A stretch of DNA of 64,000 nucleotides from Astropecten irregularis (Eukaryota; Echinodermata; Asteroidea; Paxillosida; Astropectinidae). Both the position numbers and the translations under genes were made by a program. Shown here piece by piece: positions 13,561-27,190 of the stretch. The number at the start of each line of letters is the position of its first letter. The stretch's first letter is position 1. The stretch lies in NCBI GenBank assembly GCA_963971285.1, contig OZ020249.1:3782001-3846000 (forward strand), given 5' to 3'. The notes under the pieces were generated by a model. That model made no database searches and was not told the DNA's origin. It was given only the letters and a program-made list of their open reading frames with translations.

Positions 13561-15177
13561 ACTCAAACCAAGAAGTGCAACACCCTGTATCTTTTTGAGG
13601 TCACTGCTGAATTGATGCTGCCGCATATAAAATATTAACGATCTTGAAAACTTTCCTTTTTTCTTGGTCTTCTTTTGAAATGAGAAATATGCCAATTGTT
13701 CCTTTGATTGATGAAGCCATTAGACTTCAATTTCAATGTTTGGCTCGCTGTTTGGTTAATAAGACAGTGATTTCTTCTGGCAATGTCACCATGGAGCCAT
13801 CGTCATGGTATCAGCCAGCCTCAGTATGATAACATCTATTAAACCAAGGGGCATATGACATGAGTGTATCCCTTAATAATTGATGTTGTTCGTTGCTGTT
13901 GAAGTGTTATGCGAATGCTACTGCACTGTTTCCCCTTTCGTCATCCAATCAGTGAGGTACGGCACTTCACGGCTTTTCTGGAACGCCCCGTACATACGTG
14001 GCTCTTTTTAAAGTGAAATTGTCACTCTGTGCACTTTTCGCTTTCTCACTTTTATCTCAATCACCTAGTTTTCTGAATGCACATCAAAAGAACGGGCATT
14101 GGTAATTTCATCAAAATTTGTGTCCCTGTTTTCAAGGAAAATCGAGAATAATGGTTTGTGATTTGAAAAGGGGACTTTTTGTGCATGTTGCTTTTGTGTG
14201 TGATATTGAAGGCTGCCATTGAAAGCAGTTGGTGTCATTTAAAAAAAAAAAAAAAAAAATTATCAACCTTTTCAAACGCATTAGAAATAATTACATAAAA
14301 CAGCATTTCAGAATGAATTTCATTTACGAAAATATTGCTTCTACCATGAAAACCGGTAGTTAATTCTCAGACTAAAACTATAAAATGCTGTTTTTTAGAT
14401 TCTTTAATGCAACTCCTACACCCTGCCTTTAAGTTTTAAGTCAGTGGAGTCATTTCAGTATGTTGGGAAATGATTTGACACGGTGTACGTGTAACACCAT
14501 CAGACTTGTAACATCTACTAGTGTACTACCCATTTACTGTGACCTCTTAACGGACGTTTACTCTTTTTTGTGTTCACGGTGCGGTACTAATTTCATTCTT
14601 ATTTGCAGAAGAGCTGAGAGCGTGTTTACTGTGCACTCATTAAACAGGTTATGAACATGCCCCACCTTGATTAGAATCACACATTTTCGCAATTAACCTT
14701 ATAAACTAAAATGTCACCCAGGGTAAACAGTGCTACTGTGTTCTGGCAATGTTTACGGTGGTTGACTTACGTCAACTCCTGGTTTTAATATAAATCGTTG
14801 GGAAAGGTTCGAGAACTCGCATGAATGCATCTGCGTACAACATTGACAGATTGTTATTCTTAAATGTCGTTGAGGAATGTTGCGGGATTTCATGTGGCCG
14901 TGAAAACGTGTGTACTGAGCGTGTCATGTTGGGATGTTGGAATTATTGGCTTGTATTCGTCATTCAACATGACAGTCGCTACGGTGTGTTTTATTGCCTG
15001 AGGTTTCGTCATATTGCTTGCGGTTTTTGTCGTCCATGACTTTTGGTGGATTGGTTTTATAAAACGGCAGGTGCTATTGCTGTAGCACGAAAATAAAATT
15101 TGGTACATGTGCTATAGAGCACGCAACTAGTATTAGCAATATATGTCATGATTTCATTTGGATCTGTTAACAGACCG

Positions 15178-15311
15178 GGTGTCGATTTCACCAAACTTAT
15201 CGTGACTTACTATCAATCGTAGGACATATGATGCATTGCAGTGCTACGTAGGATATGATGGGTTTGTAACTGGTGTTACGAACGATCGTAGGGCTTTGTG
15301 AAATACACCCC
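15178..15311. mobile_element. Small MITE with GTCGATTTCA / TGAAATACACC ends
   Basis: Begins GGGTGTCGATTTCACCAAAC and ends GGGCTTTGTGAAATACACCCC. The interior CTTACTATCAATCGTAGGAC is shared in reverse complement with 33071-33194. Confidence 0.75.
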
Positions 15312-15542
15312 TGGTCAGTGTAGCTTTCTCATTGCCTTTCTTGACTATGGTTCAACTCCCACCAAGGTCACACTTTGTCTTGGGTTCACTTGTCGGTCCT
15401 TATTGACAAAATTGATCATGCCCATAAGGGCGGCCATCACATGCTGACCTTGTCTACCAATATCCAGGTAGCTATATTTAATACAACTGCTTTTCATCTG
15501 TAATAGACTCTTGGTATGGTAGCCTTGAGTGGATTTGCCTAC

Positions 15543-15867
15543 ACCAGGGGCGTGTTTTGGGCGGCCCGAACCTTGAACATATTTCTGCGTTGGTTATTGG
15601 TTCAACTTTTTGGGGACTTCGGTTCAGCTTCAATGGCGTCATTGGTTCAAGTGAACAAAAACCAAGGGAAGGGACTGGTTTACGGTCTATAAACATGGCA
15701 GAAAGGTCAGCTACCCGCAGGTCTGACTCCTTCCGTTGTGTCCGGCGCCATTTTCGTTCGCATTTCGTAAAAAGCTTTTTGGTGCTCTCTACCAACTATG
15801 TATTTGTTCATCGAGAGTGACGTCAGAAACACTGGACTGGTCACGTCCGCCAAGACACGGCCCTGAT
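15543..15867. mobile_element. MITE with CAGGGGCGTGT ends
   Basis: CAGGGGCGTGTTTTGGGCGG at 15545 and CCGCCAAGACACGGCCCTG near 15849-15867 are imperfect inverted ends. Open frames on both strands inside it have no recognisable domain and are likely chance. Confidence 0.6.
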
Positions 15868-16567
15868 TTTTTGGGGTTATCCTAAGAAACCTTCTCTTGG
15901 GTGTATTCCCTTTGCTTATAAAAAACACTCATATTCAGATACCTTTATCCATATGTACACATTCTTAGCTCTTGTGGCGTAAAATTTTGGTTCACTGGTT
16001 CACTTTGCAGTTAAAAAAAACCTCTGAAATGAGAAATGAAACTCTTGAATGCCTGACCTGAAGCAACTTCCATAACAGACAATTTATCGGTTGTTGATGC
16101 AATCAGCATTTTATTGTTTGTTGTCTCCTCGTCCTTGCCAGTGCTCTCTTCACATTTTCAGAGAGTCCCCGTGTCTACATTGACGGGCACTTAGTCACAT
16201 ATTATCAGCTTATAAGTGGACAGAAATGTGTCTTCCAATCCGGGGGTTCTCTGAAACCAGAGATCTGCTCTCCTCCAGCACGTCTCACACGCTCTGTCTG
16301 GATAGATTTTGCGGGATCCCCTGTCGGGTTGAAACGTTTCAGACAAAACCGAAAAAAGGGAAGCACAGAGTTTGTTTGGGGTATTGGATAACAAAAATGG
16401 AGGCAGTTGAGTGTGCAAAGGGAAAGGCTTGGAGTGGTTTAGGCCTGCGAGTGTGGGAAGGGTGGCACTGAGATTGTATCAGGATTGACATGCATATTTT
16501 GAGAGCATCTCAAGAAAGAGGAACTGCCAGTTTGGGAGAAGTTTAAACATTCCAAACATCGCTTCAT

Positions 16568-16950
16568 TAGTGCTAGGATTTTTATCCGGTTAAAGGTTAA
16601 CCGACCCGGACTTAATTATCCAGTTACAAATTTCCTCAAACCGTTAATCGAAACTGAAAGGAAAAAAAATGACAAACGTTTGGCTCATGCTCAACAACCC
16701 AAAAAGTGTAAACTGTAGAATTTCAGTCAAGTTATTTTGTCCATTTTGCCAAGTAGAAACAAGCTTTTCAAATACTGGATCTAAAAGAAACATTATGTAC
16801 TTCATCTAAATGCTTGATCTAAAGAATAACATCATAAAAAGCATTCTGAAAGTGACGATCATGTGATTATATAGGTTAACCGTTTTAAAACCTGATTTTT
16901 TTCTTGCAATCAGTAACCAGATGTGAAATTAACCGATTTTTCCCAGCACT
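16568..16950. mobile_element. Candidate hAT-like MITE with TAGTGCTAGG ends
   Basis: TAGTGCTAGGATTTTTATCC with GGTTAACCG inside the left edge; AACCGATTTTTCCCAGCACTA at the right. It resembles the 5330 element in having GGTTAACC subterminal motifs. The flanks CGCTTCAT and GACCTCAT are only partly alike, so the target duplication is not clean. Confidence 0.6.
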
Positions 16951-18235
16951 AGACCTCATATAATGTTTTTATATTCCATTTCCCATATATTCCCCTTTCC
17001 TTATCACATTTTTACCTCCTTGGCTTCTCAGCGAAAAAAGGAGCGCATAGTCAGTACGCAAAAATACTAAGCTTCTGATTCTTAACTTTGGTTATTTTGT
17101 TTGCAACTTGAGGATTTGTCAGGGGAGCGGCAAGTTGGGCCGCGGAGGATTGCATGCTCGTGTAAACCCCCACTCTAAACCAAAGTTGTTGGTGTTATTC
17201 ATCAATCCTGTAGAGAGACAGAGTAAGAGATGTTTATCAAAGACCAACGTGTGTACCTTACGTCCCAGTACACTTCAAATCTGTGGATCACTAGCGAACC
17301 TGACTGACATAACAACATGACTGAGATGTACACTTAGAGAGAGAGTTGGACAGAAGGCAGTGTTACTTAGAAGTGCCCTAATAGTTTTATCTGCGTCCAT
17401 ACTTATTGACAGACTAGGGTTTCACAGAAAGTGAATATCGGGTTTTATGGACGGTATTTGCACATTAGGAGTAAACTCGCATCTCGTGCTTCACACTGTT
17501 AGATGATTGATAGTGCAGGTAGGATTCAACCCGATCTCGCTGCTCGTCTCCCCTGGGGGGGTGGTAGGGGAGGCGGGGCCAGACATGTATTGTACACTTC
17601 ATGCAGAAATGTTTTTCCCCGCCGACTTCCTGAAATAAGATCTAAGATGAGTTTTTTTTACTCAGATGTTTAATGTTGAGATGTGGGCTTCCTGGTTCAG
17701 ACTTAACTGAGCTCCGGGCATGGCATGATATAGATTACTATAGATAAATACCAGGAGGAGCGTAGTTTATACCCTAATTGGTGAAGATGTTGTTCACTCG
17801 CATCCTTCTGTCTTAAAATGGTGTTCTAAGAGGCAGGTGAAAGCAACCTCCTGCCCAGTGATGTGATCTTGTGCTTCTATGCTAACCCTGTATTTGTTTT
17901 GTTTGTGTCAAGAATTGTCTATGGGGAGGAGGTTGAAATATAACATCTAATAAAGCACATTATGTCATTCCCTATTCTTTGCTGTATCTTAATGGAAAGC
18001 TTCCATCTTAAAGATACATGGTGCTTGATTTTATGATGATTTGACTGTAAAAAATTGATTTCAATTATAAACTGCCAATTTTTACAAGATAACAAAATCC
18101 ACACGCTTTCATTTGATACCTCGGTGAAAAAATAAGTCAAGACTGTCAAGTATTAATGGCGGTTGGATCTTAAAAAATACTTAATAAAATGCATGCCAAT
18201 CCATTTAAGGAGATAATTAAGAATGAAGTCTCATA

Positions 18236-18560
18236 AGATATAAGTGTATGTTGATCGGTTTGTGGAACACCATGTAAGAAAAGCGCTCCGCACTTACACT
18301 AAAAATAGCACCGGATATCAGACAAAACATTGCAACGTGTGGTGGGTGTGCGCGTGCACGCATGGTGTACACTACGTGTGTGAGTCAATGTTTGTCTGAC
18401 ATCCTGGGATTTTGTACATGCGCGCGCTGGCCAAATAACTTGTGTGAAGTCATTAGTGCGGAGCGCTAAATTGTTCTTACTTTCGCACATATCATTTGCA
18501 CTGCTTGTAAGGTCTCAACGTTTTGACTACATGTAGCCTGCTTAAGTCATCATCAGGAGA
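18236..18560. mobile_element. Dispersed repeat split by a GCGCTCCGCAC-ended MITE (18282-18467)
   Basis: The outer repeat (GATCGGTTTGTGGAACACCATGTAAGAA ... CTTACTTTCGCAC...CATCATCAGGAGA) matches an uninterrupted copy at 59091-59216. Between its halves lies AGCGCTCCGCACTTACACT...GTGTGAAGTCATTAGTGCGGAGCGCT with 13-bp inverted ends. Other copies of the inner element are at 41201, 43556 and 55512. Confidence 0.8.
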
Positions 18561-18934
18561 CCAAGATATAAGTGCTTATGTAGCAAAAGAATCTGACAAT
18601 AGAAATGTGTTTTTTTTGGTATTTTTGTTAACATACCATAAACATATATAGCCTCTGTCAATCTTTTTGATTCTTAAAATAAATTTTGTTAAATCCTTAT
18701 GCCCAAATGCAGCATTGCATCTTATAAAGAAATTCAAGCACATTTAAGAATGCATTATTTAAATCTATTTGGTAACCTCCCCCCCCCAAAAAAAAAGATT
18801 AAGGGAGAACAAAATGCATCTTGAATTCACTTTGATTGTAAGCGTTCCGTTTTCCTTCTATACCTGTATACAAGTAAAATGATACACATGGCGATCCTGC
18901 ACTAAATGCATTAATATACACCAAATCTTGCTGT

Positions 18935-19372
18935 CAATACACCGATCCAGTAGGCCACGCCCACTGACAAATTGACCAATCACAACGCGTTATTTAAGGT
19001 CTGACAAATTGCCGCCATTTTGTCCGACAAAATATTTTAAATTGTGTATTCTTTACTACACACTTTTCGTTGAGTTTACTTTTGTTTCGTATGTACAAGG
19101 CAATCCTATGACAAATCCGAGTTTTATTCTGAACCATGGTCAAGCGGTGTTTATACTTACATTATATTTGTGACTCTCGATGCCCTGGCTGAGAGGAAAT
19201 GTTCATTTTTGGCCTTTTGCAAAACCAAAGTCCAACAGAGATACGTGCGTTCTGTGGTTGAGAGTATGCGATGCTTCGTTTGTGGCCAATCAAGACACGT
19301 TATGTGTGTGCGCGTGTGCGTTGTTGCTAGGCCGTTGCTATGGTGGGCGTGGCCTACTGGATCGGTGTATTG
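18935..19372. mobile_element. MITE with perfect 30-bp inverted ends
   Basis: 18935-18964 (CAATACACCGATCCAGTAGG CCACGCCCAC) is the exact reverse complement of 19343-19372. Two overlapping open frames inside code for nothing recognised. Only one copy was noticed in the window. Confidence 0.85.
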
Positions 19373-19722
19373 CCAACGGCAGCCTTTTTCGGCATTGAGA
19401 AGCATGCTTGTTTAAGAAAATGTTGCAAGGACGATCAAATTGATGAAGGCACACACACACAATTAGGATTGTGTAATAAAACAAAATAGATCCGGTTGTA
19501 ATTGTGTTGATGCTCAGGTCGTCATGTGTATTTCTTACATAGTTGCGGGCTCTTTCGGCCAATAACCTGGTAGGAAATAATGTGCATTATGTGAATGATG
19601 TAATATTTTGTTTAGTACAACATCTTAATTTTTAGTATGTTAATATCTAATACATGTACCAGCGTCCATGCACGTAGGTAAAACTCAATTTTTTCCCTTT
19701 ATTATCAATTTGCCACAACTGA

Positions 19723-19795
19723 ATGGATCAACTTTAAGTCATTGAAAGGTGAACAAAGCAAAATGGACTGGAGTGGGGTTTGAAGCTGCGATTTC
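19723..19795 (-). mobile_element. tRNA-derived SINE fragment, copy c
   Basis: TTTAAGTCATTGAAAGGTGAACAAAG...GGACTGGAGTGGGGTTTGAA matches the tail side of the SINE at 6345. It is cut off before the A box. Confidence 0.6.
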
Positions 19796-19971
19796 CGAAA
19801 TTGTTGGTTTCCGACTGATATTTGGGAAATATTATTCAACATTACCCTTTATGTATAAATTCCCTGCAACTTGCCGGTTAATGGCAACATTCATCATTTC
19901 CATGGATATAGAATTACACTTTTGACTTGTTTATTTAATAGCATTTTTAGTTTTTAGCTGGGCCCTGTGTA

Positions 19972-20453
19972 AGGGGCCGTCCATAAAGTACGTACGCACG
20001 AAATGCCAAAATGTCGCATGGCGTACACAGTGGTCCCCCCCCCCTGTACGCATACGCATTCCACATTAGGTTTTTCACTTCTCGTGGTCCCTTGCTTTAG
20101 CATCATTAAAATGTCACCGTAATCCGGGCCGGTACCGTTATTGGGACGTCACTTTCAAATTCTGAAATGAATGACTAAAGTTTAACAGGTTTTTATACAT
20201 TTACAGATGGATTTTACTATTTTTTACCATGTTGAATAAAAAAAAAGAAAAAAAAAAAAAAAACAATCCCGGTGCTTTTTTCACGTTTTTTACCTCTCTT
20301 TTCCCGCGATAATGCTATGCAAATTTTTCGTTTTGCGTACGGTACGCATTGGCCTGAACCCCCCCTCCCCCCCTGTACGCATGGCGTACGCATCGGTAAC
20401 AATCCCCCCTCCCCCCCCCCCCATCGTGCGTACGTACTTTATGGACGGCCCCT
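19972..20453. mobile_element. MITE with perfect 30-bp inverted ends and GTACG-rich subtermini
   Basis: 19972-20001 (AGGGGCCGTCCATAAAGTAC GTACGCACGA) is the exact reverse complement of 20424-20453. GTACGCATGGCGTACGCAT motifs repeat just inside each end, with long C runs beside them. The interior has a poly-A/poly-T tract. Confidence 0.85.
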
Positions 20454-21625
20454 AACAGAATTTCTTTGGAATACAACACAGATATGGTCATGACATCTGT
20501 ATCAGTACACATACACAGTAATGCATGAGACCTCTCTAATTACTGCAAGGAGCGTTTTTGTCCTTCAAGAATCATACATTAAAATATATTGATTCCTTTT
20601 ACTTCACCATGCTGGCAGAAAAATTTCGGCCGCATCCAAATCATTGGCTTATGGCTTCAAATGTCACACAAGGCTGTGAGAAGCAAACTGCAGCCACTAT
20701 CCTAATAATAATCTCTTATGTACATTATTCAAAATACTCGTAGCTAAAAAATTCACATCGATTAGTTTAATGTATAACAAAAACTCTGATATTAAGAAAT
20801 GTCAACAGGTTTTATATTTTCTTTACTTGATCGTATGACCTTTGTTAATCTTTTCGATCCCAACAAAATTAATTTTGTTTGATCCTTCCACCCAAACGTT
20901 TTATATTGGCATTTGCATCTTGAAAGAAATGCTAGCCAGAAAAAAAATTATTCCCATATATGGCTTATTAGAAATGTTGAATAAATTTCATTATAAATAC
21001 GTTGACAATCAATCTGCTAGGATTCCAAAAGCCATCAACTCGGATATTGGGGGAAAATTAATCAACCAGTGATTGCGAAGAAATATTAAAAACCGAAATC
21101 CGAATTCATGAAATGATTTGAAATTGTTCTGCAGTTGTCCAGTCGGGAATTTTTTGTTAAAGTTTCTAATAAGATCAATCCTGGCCATTTAATTTTTTTT
21201 TTTTTTTCAAAATTGCCAACGAAGTGACAGTGCATCTTTGAATTCTCTCCACTGAAACCTTGAAACCAAATTTATTCGATATGACAAATGAAGGAATTAA
21301 TTTGCTCCAGTCATACGATACTCCAGATTTTTTTCAAGAATAAATCCTTCATAAACAATAAAAACCTGTTTCTGAAACGTGCATGAGTAATTGCACTCAA
21401 AACAGCCTTTCAAGAAGTCACCAAATTCTACATTTTAAGAAAAATAGAAAACAAGAGTGCATTAAACAATTAAGGCAGCGACTTAAAAAGTGTATCTGAG
21501 ATGTTTATGTACTTGAGCTGTTGGAGTTTGATCATAAGGACAAGTAGCAAAGTGCATTTATAAACAAGGAGTATATATATTTACATGTATGTAGTGTCGT
21601 AAAACCTTGGGAATTGGTCAATATA

Positions 21626-22052
21626 CAGGGTGACCCAAAAAAAACGCAACACTGTGTCTGGAACCATTATACTGTTCAACACGTCAAGATTCAGATACGT
21701 AATACAGCCACGTCTTGGCTATCACCATGTATAATTTAAGCAAAATCAGGCTGAAATTGGCGAAAATATGATCAATTGAAAGAGTACTCCTTAAAAACAT
21801 GTTTGCAAGGAAAACACGCATAGTGGTCAATGCACACATAATGTGTATGAAAGAAAGATGAAAATTGGGTTTTGAGGTTGGGTAATTCAGTCTTAGTTTT
21901 TTCACTCAATTTTAGTCCTATTTTGCACAAATTCTACATGGTGATAGCCAAGACATGGCTGTATTACATATCTGAATCTTGAAGTGATAAACTGTTTTAT
22001 TTTCATAAAATTGTTCTCGAAACAAGTGTTGCGTTTTTTGGGGGACACCCTG
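21626..22052. mobile_element. Mariner/Tc1-like MITE with CAGGGTGACCC ends
   Basis: TA|CAGGGTGACCCAAAAAAAACG at the left and GTTTTTTGGGGGACACCCTG|TA at the right give inverted ends flanked by TA. A second, inner inverted pair (TTCAGATACGTAATACAGCC ... GGCTGTATTACATATCTGAA) lengthens the arms to roughly 100 bases. The open frame inside is not a transposase. Confidence 0.8.
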
Positions 22053-22388
22053 TACACTTACATATCCGAATGACAGTTACATGGAGCTCAGATCCTTGTT
22101 TTTTTTTGTCATCTCCAATTTTTTTCTCTCTCTTTTTTCTTTTTCCCCGATTTTTAAAGAAAAAAATCTTGATTAGGATTCGTCTCCGAAGAATAGAAAT
22201 TGGATTATTTTGATGAAATGAGTAATGACATGGGCTTTATAATAAATTAAATATTGTGGAAAGCTTTTATTGCAGTGTAGGTTCGTGGTTAACAAGGAGT
22301 AATATTTTGACGTTTGTGAAAATAGTTCTGTGATTTTTTTTCCCGTAAATTGATTGATGAGCTCAAACAAAATTTGAGTTATTTTTCT

Positions 22389-22737
22389 TTAAAGGTACTA
22401 TCATATGTTGGTAGCATACCAAAACAGAAATCTTCACAGATTGACCTATGGTGATGGTAGAAACATATCGTGACAATATTTCTGCCTGAAATGTTGTATT
22501 TATCCAGAAAAGAGTAAAACCAATGACCAAAAACAATTTTGATCTTTTCAAGATGAAAATAAGGGTGAAAAGATTTTAAAAATACTGTGGGCATTTTTCA
22601 CTGTTTATTTTTTTCCAAAAAGTGGCACCGTATGGGACTGAAAAATTCACAGATGTTTGTTACTGTATCTTCCTTGATATTTTTGCCCATGAATCTGTAT
22701 TTCTTTGACAAAAACCAAAGTATGATACTACCTTTAA
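22389..22737. mobile_element. TTAA-flanked MITE, family A, copy 2
   Basis: TTAAAGGTACTATCATATG at the left, CCAAAGTATGATACTACCTTTAA at the right. The interior has GATCTTTTCAAGATGAAAATAAGGG and GTGGCACCGTATGGGACTGA. Confidence 0.88.
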
Positions 22738-24987
22738 GCGTTGCTCTCACACCCTTACTCTAATATCAACATTTTATCCTCAGTTGATTTTGCTTTTACG
22801 TAGAAATAAGTTTGTCAAATTGGACCCAGTTTTATAAAAAAAAAAGAAAAACGTTGAATGAATGAATCTCTTGTACTTTCCTGACAGTGACGAAAACGAA
22901 GCCCATGAATTTACATTCTAACATAGCACGCAGTAACCATTGCATAGTTTGTTCTTTGATCACCGGCATTTTTTTTTTTAATAATCAAATTTATTCCGTT
23001 GACCTTCATGAAATTCTTATCATTATAATGGGCCTTGTGCTGAAGGTACTGGCGGGGCGTGTACGGTACTCGTTCCGCAGTCCACCCTCCAATGGTCATA
23101 GCCTCGTTAGCTAATTTTGTTACTCAGTTGTTTTTTCTTCTTCCTTCTCTGCACCGGAGCACCAGGTCGCTCACCGTATGTCTGCTCATACCATCGGCAG
23201 AATAAATATTGACGGTCATTAGTAAAAGCAATGACTTTCATGCCGACGAGGTTATGTGGTTTTAATGACGAGAGGGTCATTATTTACCATTAGGGTAATT
23301 AGGAGACTTGAAGCGGGTTTAATTAAACCGAGAAGACACCATGAATAGCTTACCTAGAGGGCTTGATTTCCTTTCTGAATGTAATCTGTCGCAGAGCTAA
23401 ATGAAACAGAGACAGCCCCTATGCAGGTAGGGAACACTCGGAAAAAAAAAATGACAAGAGGAGGAGAACATGACCAACGGAAACGACTTTGAAATCACAA
23501 GGGAAATCAAAGGGAATGGAATGAAAACATTATAGAACTGGAAAATACGAAAAGCAAGAGATAGCAGAGGAAGAAGATATTTTGAAATTGGTTGAGGGCA
23601 TTTGATAAAAGGAACAACGGCATTTGTATGAAGCTTTGTTCCCACGTTCTTTTGTTCTCTTTCCTTCGCATCTTGATTTCGTCATTGTCCTCTCGTCATC
23701 TTGTTGTGTGTTTCTATGCCTTCAAGACGTCATCAGGTCTTTGAGAAAGATTCTGCTTAAGGTTGAGATGACAGAAACCTTCTGTATGGTTGAAATGTTA
23801 CTAGCAGTTTGCAGCTGTCTGTTATTGACTCTACTGCATTTTGCGACAGCACATGCAAAGTGGCTGTTTATTGCCGCGTATAAATATTGATGCGATCTTC
23901 ACTTAACTTCACAGCATGTATGAGAGATGTGATTTATTTGACTTTGAGAAACTTCCTGTCAAAACAGACATTATAATCTGCTTTCTTATTGGGTTCGTTC
24001 CATCAGGTTTAGGACAAGACTTGTACAGTTTCCATGAACCATAAAAACACTTGAATTAGACGTTGTTGTATTTTCCTGTTGAAGATGCGCTGATTTTACA
24101 CTTCCTCCCAGACAGTCGATCAGCTGTTGTTCACTCATCATAGAATAAAGGTGCATGTTTGTTGATGCAACCTGGACCCATCGCATCATCAAATCCTGGT
24201 GGAATGACCTGCGAAAACACAAAATTGCAGAGCCACATTGATTAGCAAACTCTGTCCACCAGTTTGCAAAGCTTTCTCAGTTGTCCTCAACCCCTTCTTA
24301 AGCCTAGCCCTCCACCCCCTTACATCCTGCATCCTTCAGCTCTGCTGGTGTAATTTAAACCCTCCTGGTTCCTCCAAGACCAGTCTGTTAATGAAGGGAG
24401 TTTAATTTTCACATTCTTTAAGTGGCCAGAATCAATAACGCTCTCAGATGCGCTCAAAGCAACACTCTTCCCCCTGAGTGACTCAATGGGCGGAGCCCGA
24501 CGTTTCTTTTACCCCAAGGAGGAGGCGTGGCAGTCATCGGTCATTCTTTCAGACAGAATTAGGTCATTTGTTTAAAGTCAACTTGTTGTTGGGTCAGGTT
24601 TCTAAGTGGTTCAGGCCGTGACTTTCTGTGTTATTGCTCTAAAACTGAACCCATTGATTTTTTTTTTGTGGATTGATTTATAAAGTAAATGGGAACCAAA
24701 GGAGATGTTGGTCCGTTGTTGTCAAACAGCGACGTCCTGGGATGGAATCTTAGGGTCTTCCTACTTCTTGAGTTTGACAGAATCAGGTCGGAGCGTGGTT
24801 GATGCAGAATCACAGTTAGCCTTCACAAAAGTCATTACCCATTCTGACATCCTTCATGGTCTATCGTAACCACCAACGTCACGGACGATTTCAAGGCACT
24901 CCATTTTGGCTTCCTCCTCGTTGTGTCACTGAATTGGTTGATGATGTATTAAAAGTACCCAAATGGGTATTTAGGGAATAAGCAAGT

Positions 24988-25128
24988 TTAATGGGAGACT
25001 TTGGAGAATCGGTCTTCAAGTCAACAGCGCACGCACACACACAACAGCGCAGGCGCAAAACAAAGCGCGCATGCTCACAATTGCGTGCGCTGTTAACTTG
25101 AAGACCGATTCTCCAAAGTCTCCCATTG
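24988..25128. mobile_element. Hairpin element, copy 1
   Basis: An inverted repeat: AATGGGAGACTTTGGAGAAT CGGTCTTCAAGT at the left, and ACTTGAAGACCGATTCTCCA AAGTCTCCCATT at the right. The core is rich in GCGCACGC and CGCGCATGC. A second copy is at 63288-63412. Confidence 0.8.
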
Positions 25129-25187
25129 AGCTCAAAAACTTGTTTTGAATGTTTTTGAGACCTGACAGAATCTCCCTCAAGTCCTAG

Positions 25188-25742
<555 letters not shown>

Positions 25743-26267
25743 GGTTGGCACCGAGATTGAACTCTTGGTTATCTCAGTTCAGTTCCTGTGTTACTGACCT
25801 GTTACCCACCGAGGTAGCCCAGTTCTGGTTCCAAGTTCATCCCATGCCATACAAGTAGGGGGTCGTAAAGTTCAAAATAACTAGCTGGTAGCCCTAGCAG
25901 GTGCGAGCATGTTAAAACCTCTGCAATCTCCAAGGAGTCAAGGCGTACGGGGACGTCATCTATAAGCACATCGGTATGTTAACTTGAACGTAATGGAGAA
26001 ACGCGATAGCATTGTCACAGTCAGTGGGAGCACCTGTCTCGCGCGAGGATGAACAGAACGAAATGAGTCACAAGTCCGGTGTGAGTGATTCTGGCTGTGA
26101 ATGAGTTGTTGTTGTTGCGTGGTGTATTTAAGTCAACAGGAATTTCTGACCTTTTTCACCCCTGGATGACTCCTTGTTAGAATGTAAATCTTGGTGACTG
26201 ACATCCCAGTATGAATGAGATATTAAAGCGTATTCATTTCCTTGGAAAAATAAAAGGTTGACTAAAG

Positions 26268-26631
26268 TTAAAGGTATAATACATGATTGGTAAATGCCAC
26301 AGAACAGCACTCACACTTTATCTGATCCAATATGTGCTTGAAATAATAAACCTGTGAACATTTGAGCTCAATCGGACATCTGTGTCACGAGAAAATAGCA
26401 AAAACCTGACTCAGTTTTTCTTATAAAACATAAAGAATGGTTTTGATCTTACCCCGAGATCAAAACTGTTTTTGGTTTTTGTTTGACTATTTTCTGGATA
26501 AATGCACCATTTCAGGCAGAAATATTTTAACGGTATGTTTCTACCAGCAACATCGTCATATCCTGAAGTTATACGTAAATCTGTGAACATTTCTATTTGG
26601 ATATGTTACCAATCCTGTACTGTACCTTTAA
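26268..26631. mobile_element. TTAA-flanked MITE, family B, copy 2
   Basis: TTAAAGGTATAATACATGATTGG at the left and CCAATCCTGTACTGTACCTTTAA at the right. The central GATCTTACCCCGAGATCAAAAC is the family B midpoint. Confidence 0.9.
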
Positions 26632-26857
26632 GGACTTGTTGCATGGTATCTGGACATATTAGGTTGGGCATGATTCCCTGCTTGATGAAATTTGAGCTGA
26701 ATGAGAAGATTTTGGATGCAATTTGGTGACAGAGGGTTATAAAACCTGAAGTAGCTTGGTGAACTTGCTACTCATTCTTTGATGCAAGCTGTTATTTGGT
26801 CTACTCCTTAACTCTAAAGACAGTCTCACATGGTTGACTTGAAGTCACCTTTACAGT

Positions 26858-27050
26858 CGTTTAATTCCATGGCTTCTGACTGCCAAACAAACAAAGATAA
26901 TTGACTGTTAGGGACACCACCAACACCAACTTAGGGTTGGATGGCTCTGTTGGTAGAGCGCCTGTACGGTATTCAGGAGGGCGCCGGTTCGAATCCCGCT
27001 CCAGTTTATATTTCTTTGTTCACTTTTCAACCATTTCTCTTGCAACGGAT
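26858..27050 (+). mobile_element. tRNA-derived SINE, copy d (best preserved)
   Basis: Head: TGGATGGCTCTGTTGGTAGAGCG resembles a tRNA A box region and GGTTCGAATCCCGC a consensus B box. It is preceded by CATGGCTTCTGACTGCCAAAC...AAAGATAATTGACTGTTAGGGACACC and followed by TCTTTGTTCACTTTTCAACC. It is not a functional tRNA: the sequence between the boxes does not fold into an anticodon arm. Confidence 0.8.
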
Positions 27051-27190
27051 CATGGGAGTCCCTAATGACAGAATCCTCTCTGAAAGCAAGTCCATTTATT
27101 GAAGCTCAGATTCATGAAAGATGAAAGATTGATGAAGTGCCCGTTTTTTTGTCTTCTGTTTCTTCTAATCGGCCAATCCTTTCAGCCATC

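Noticed and set aside
15478..15820. Overlapping open frames of 105 and 87 residues on opposite strands
   Set aside because: They fall inside a CAGGGGCGTGT-ended MITE, show no recognisable domain, and there is no supporting splice or start context.
26858..27050. tRNA gene (A and B boxes present)
   Set aside because: The sequence between the boxes cannot form an anticodon arm, and the same sequence recurs at six other places with constant flanks; it is a SINE.
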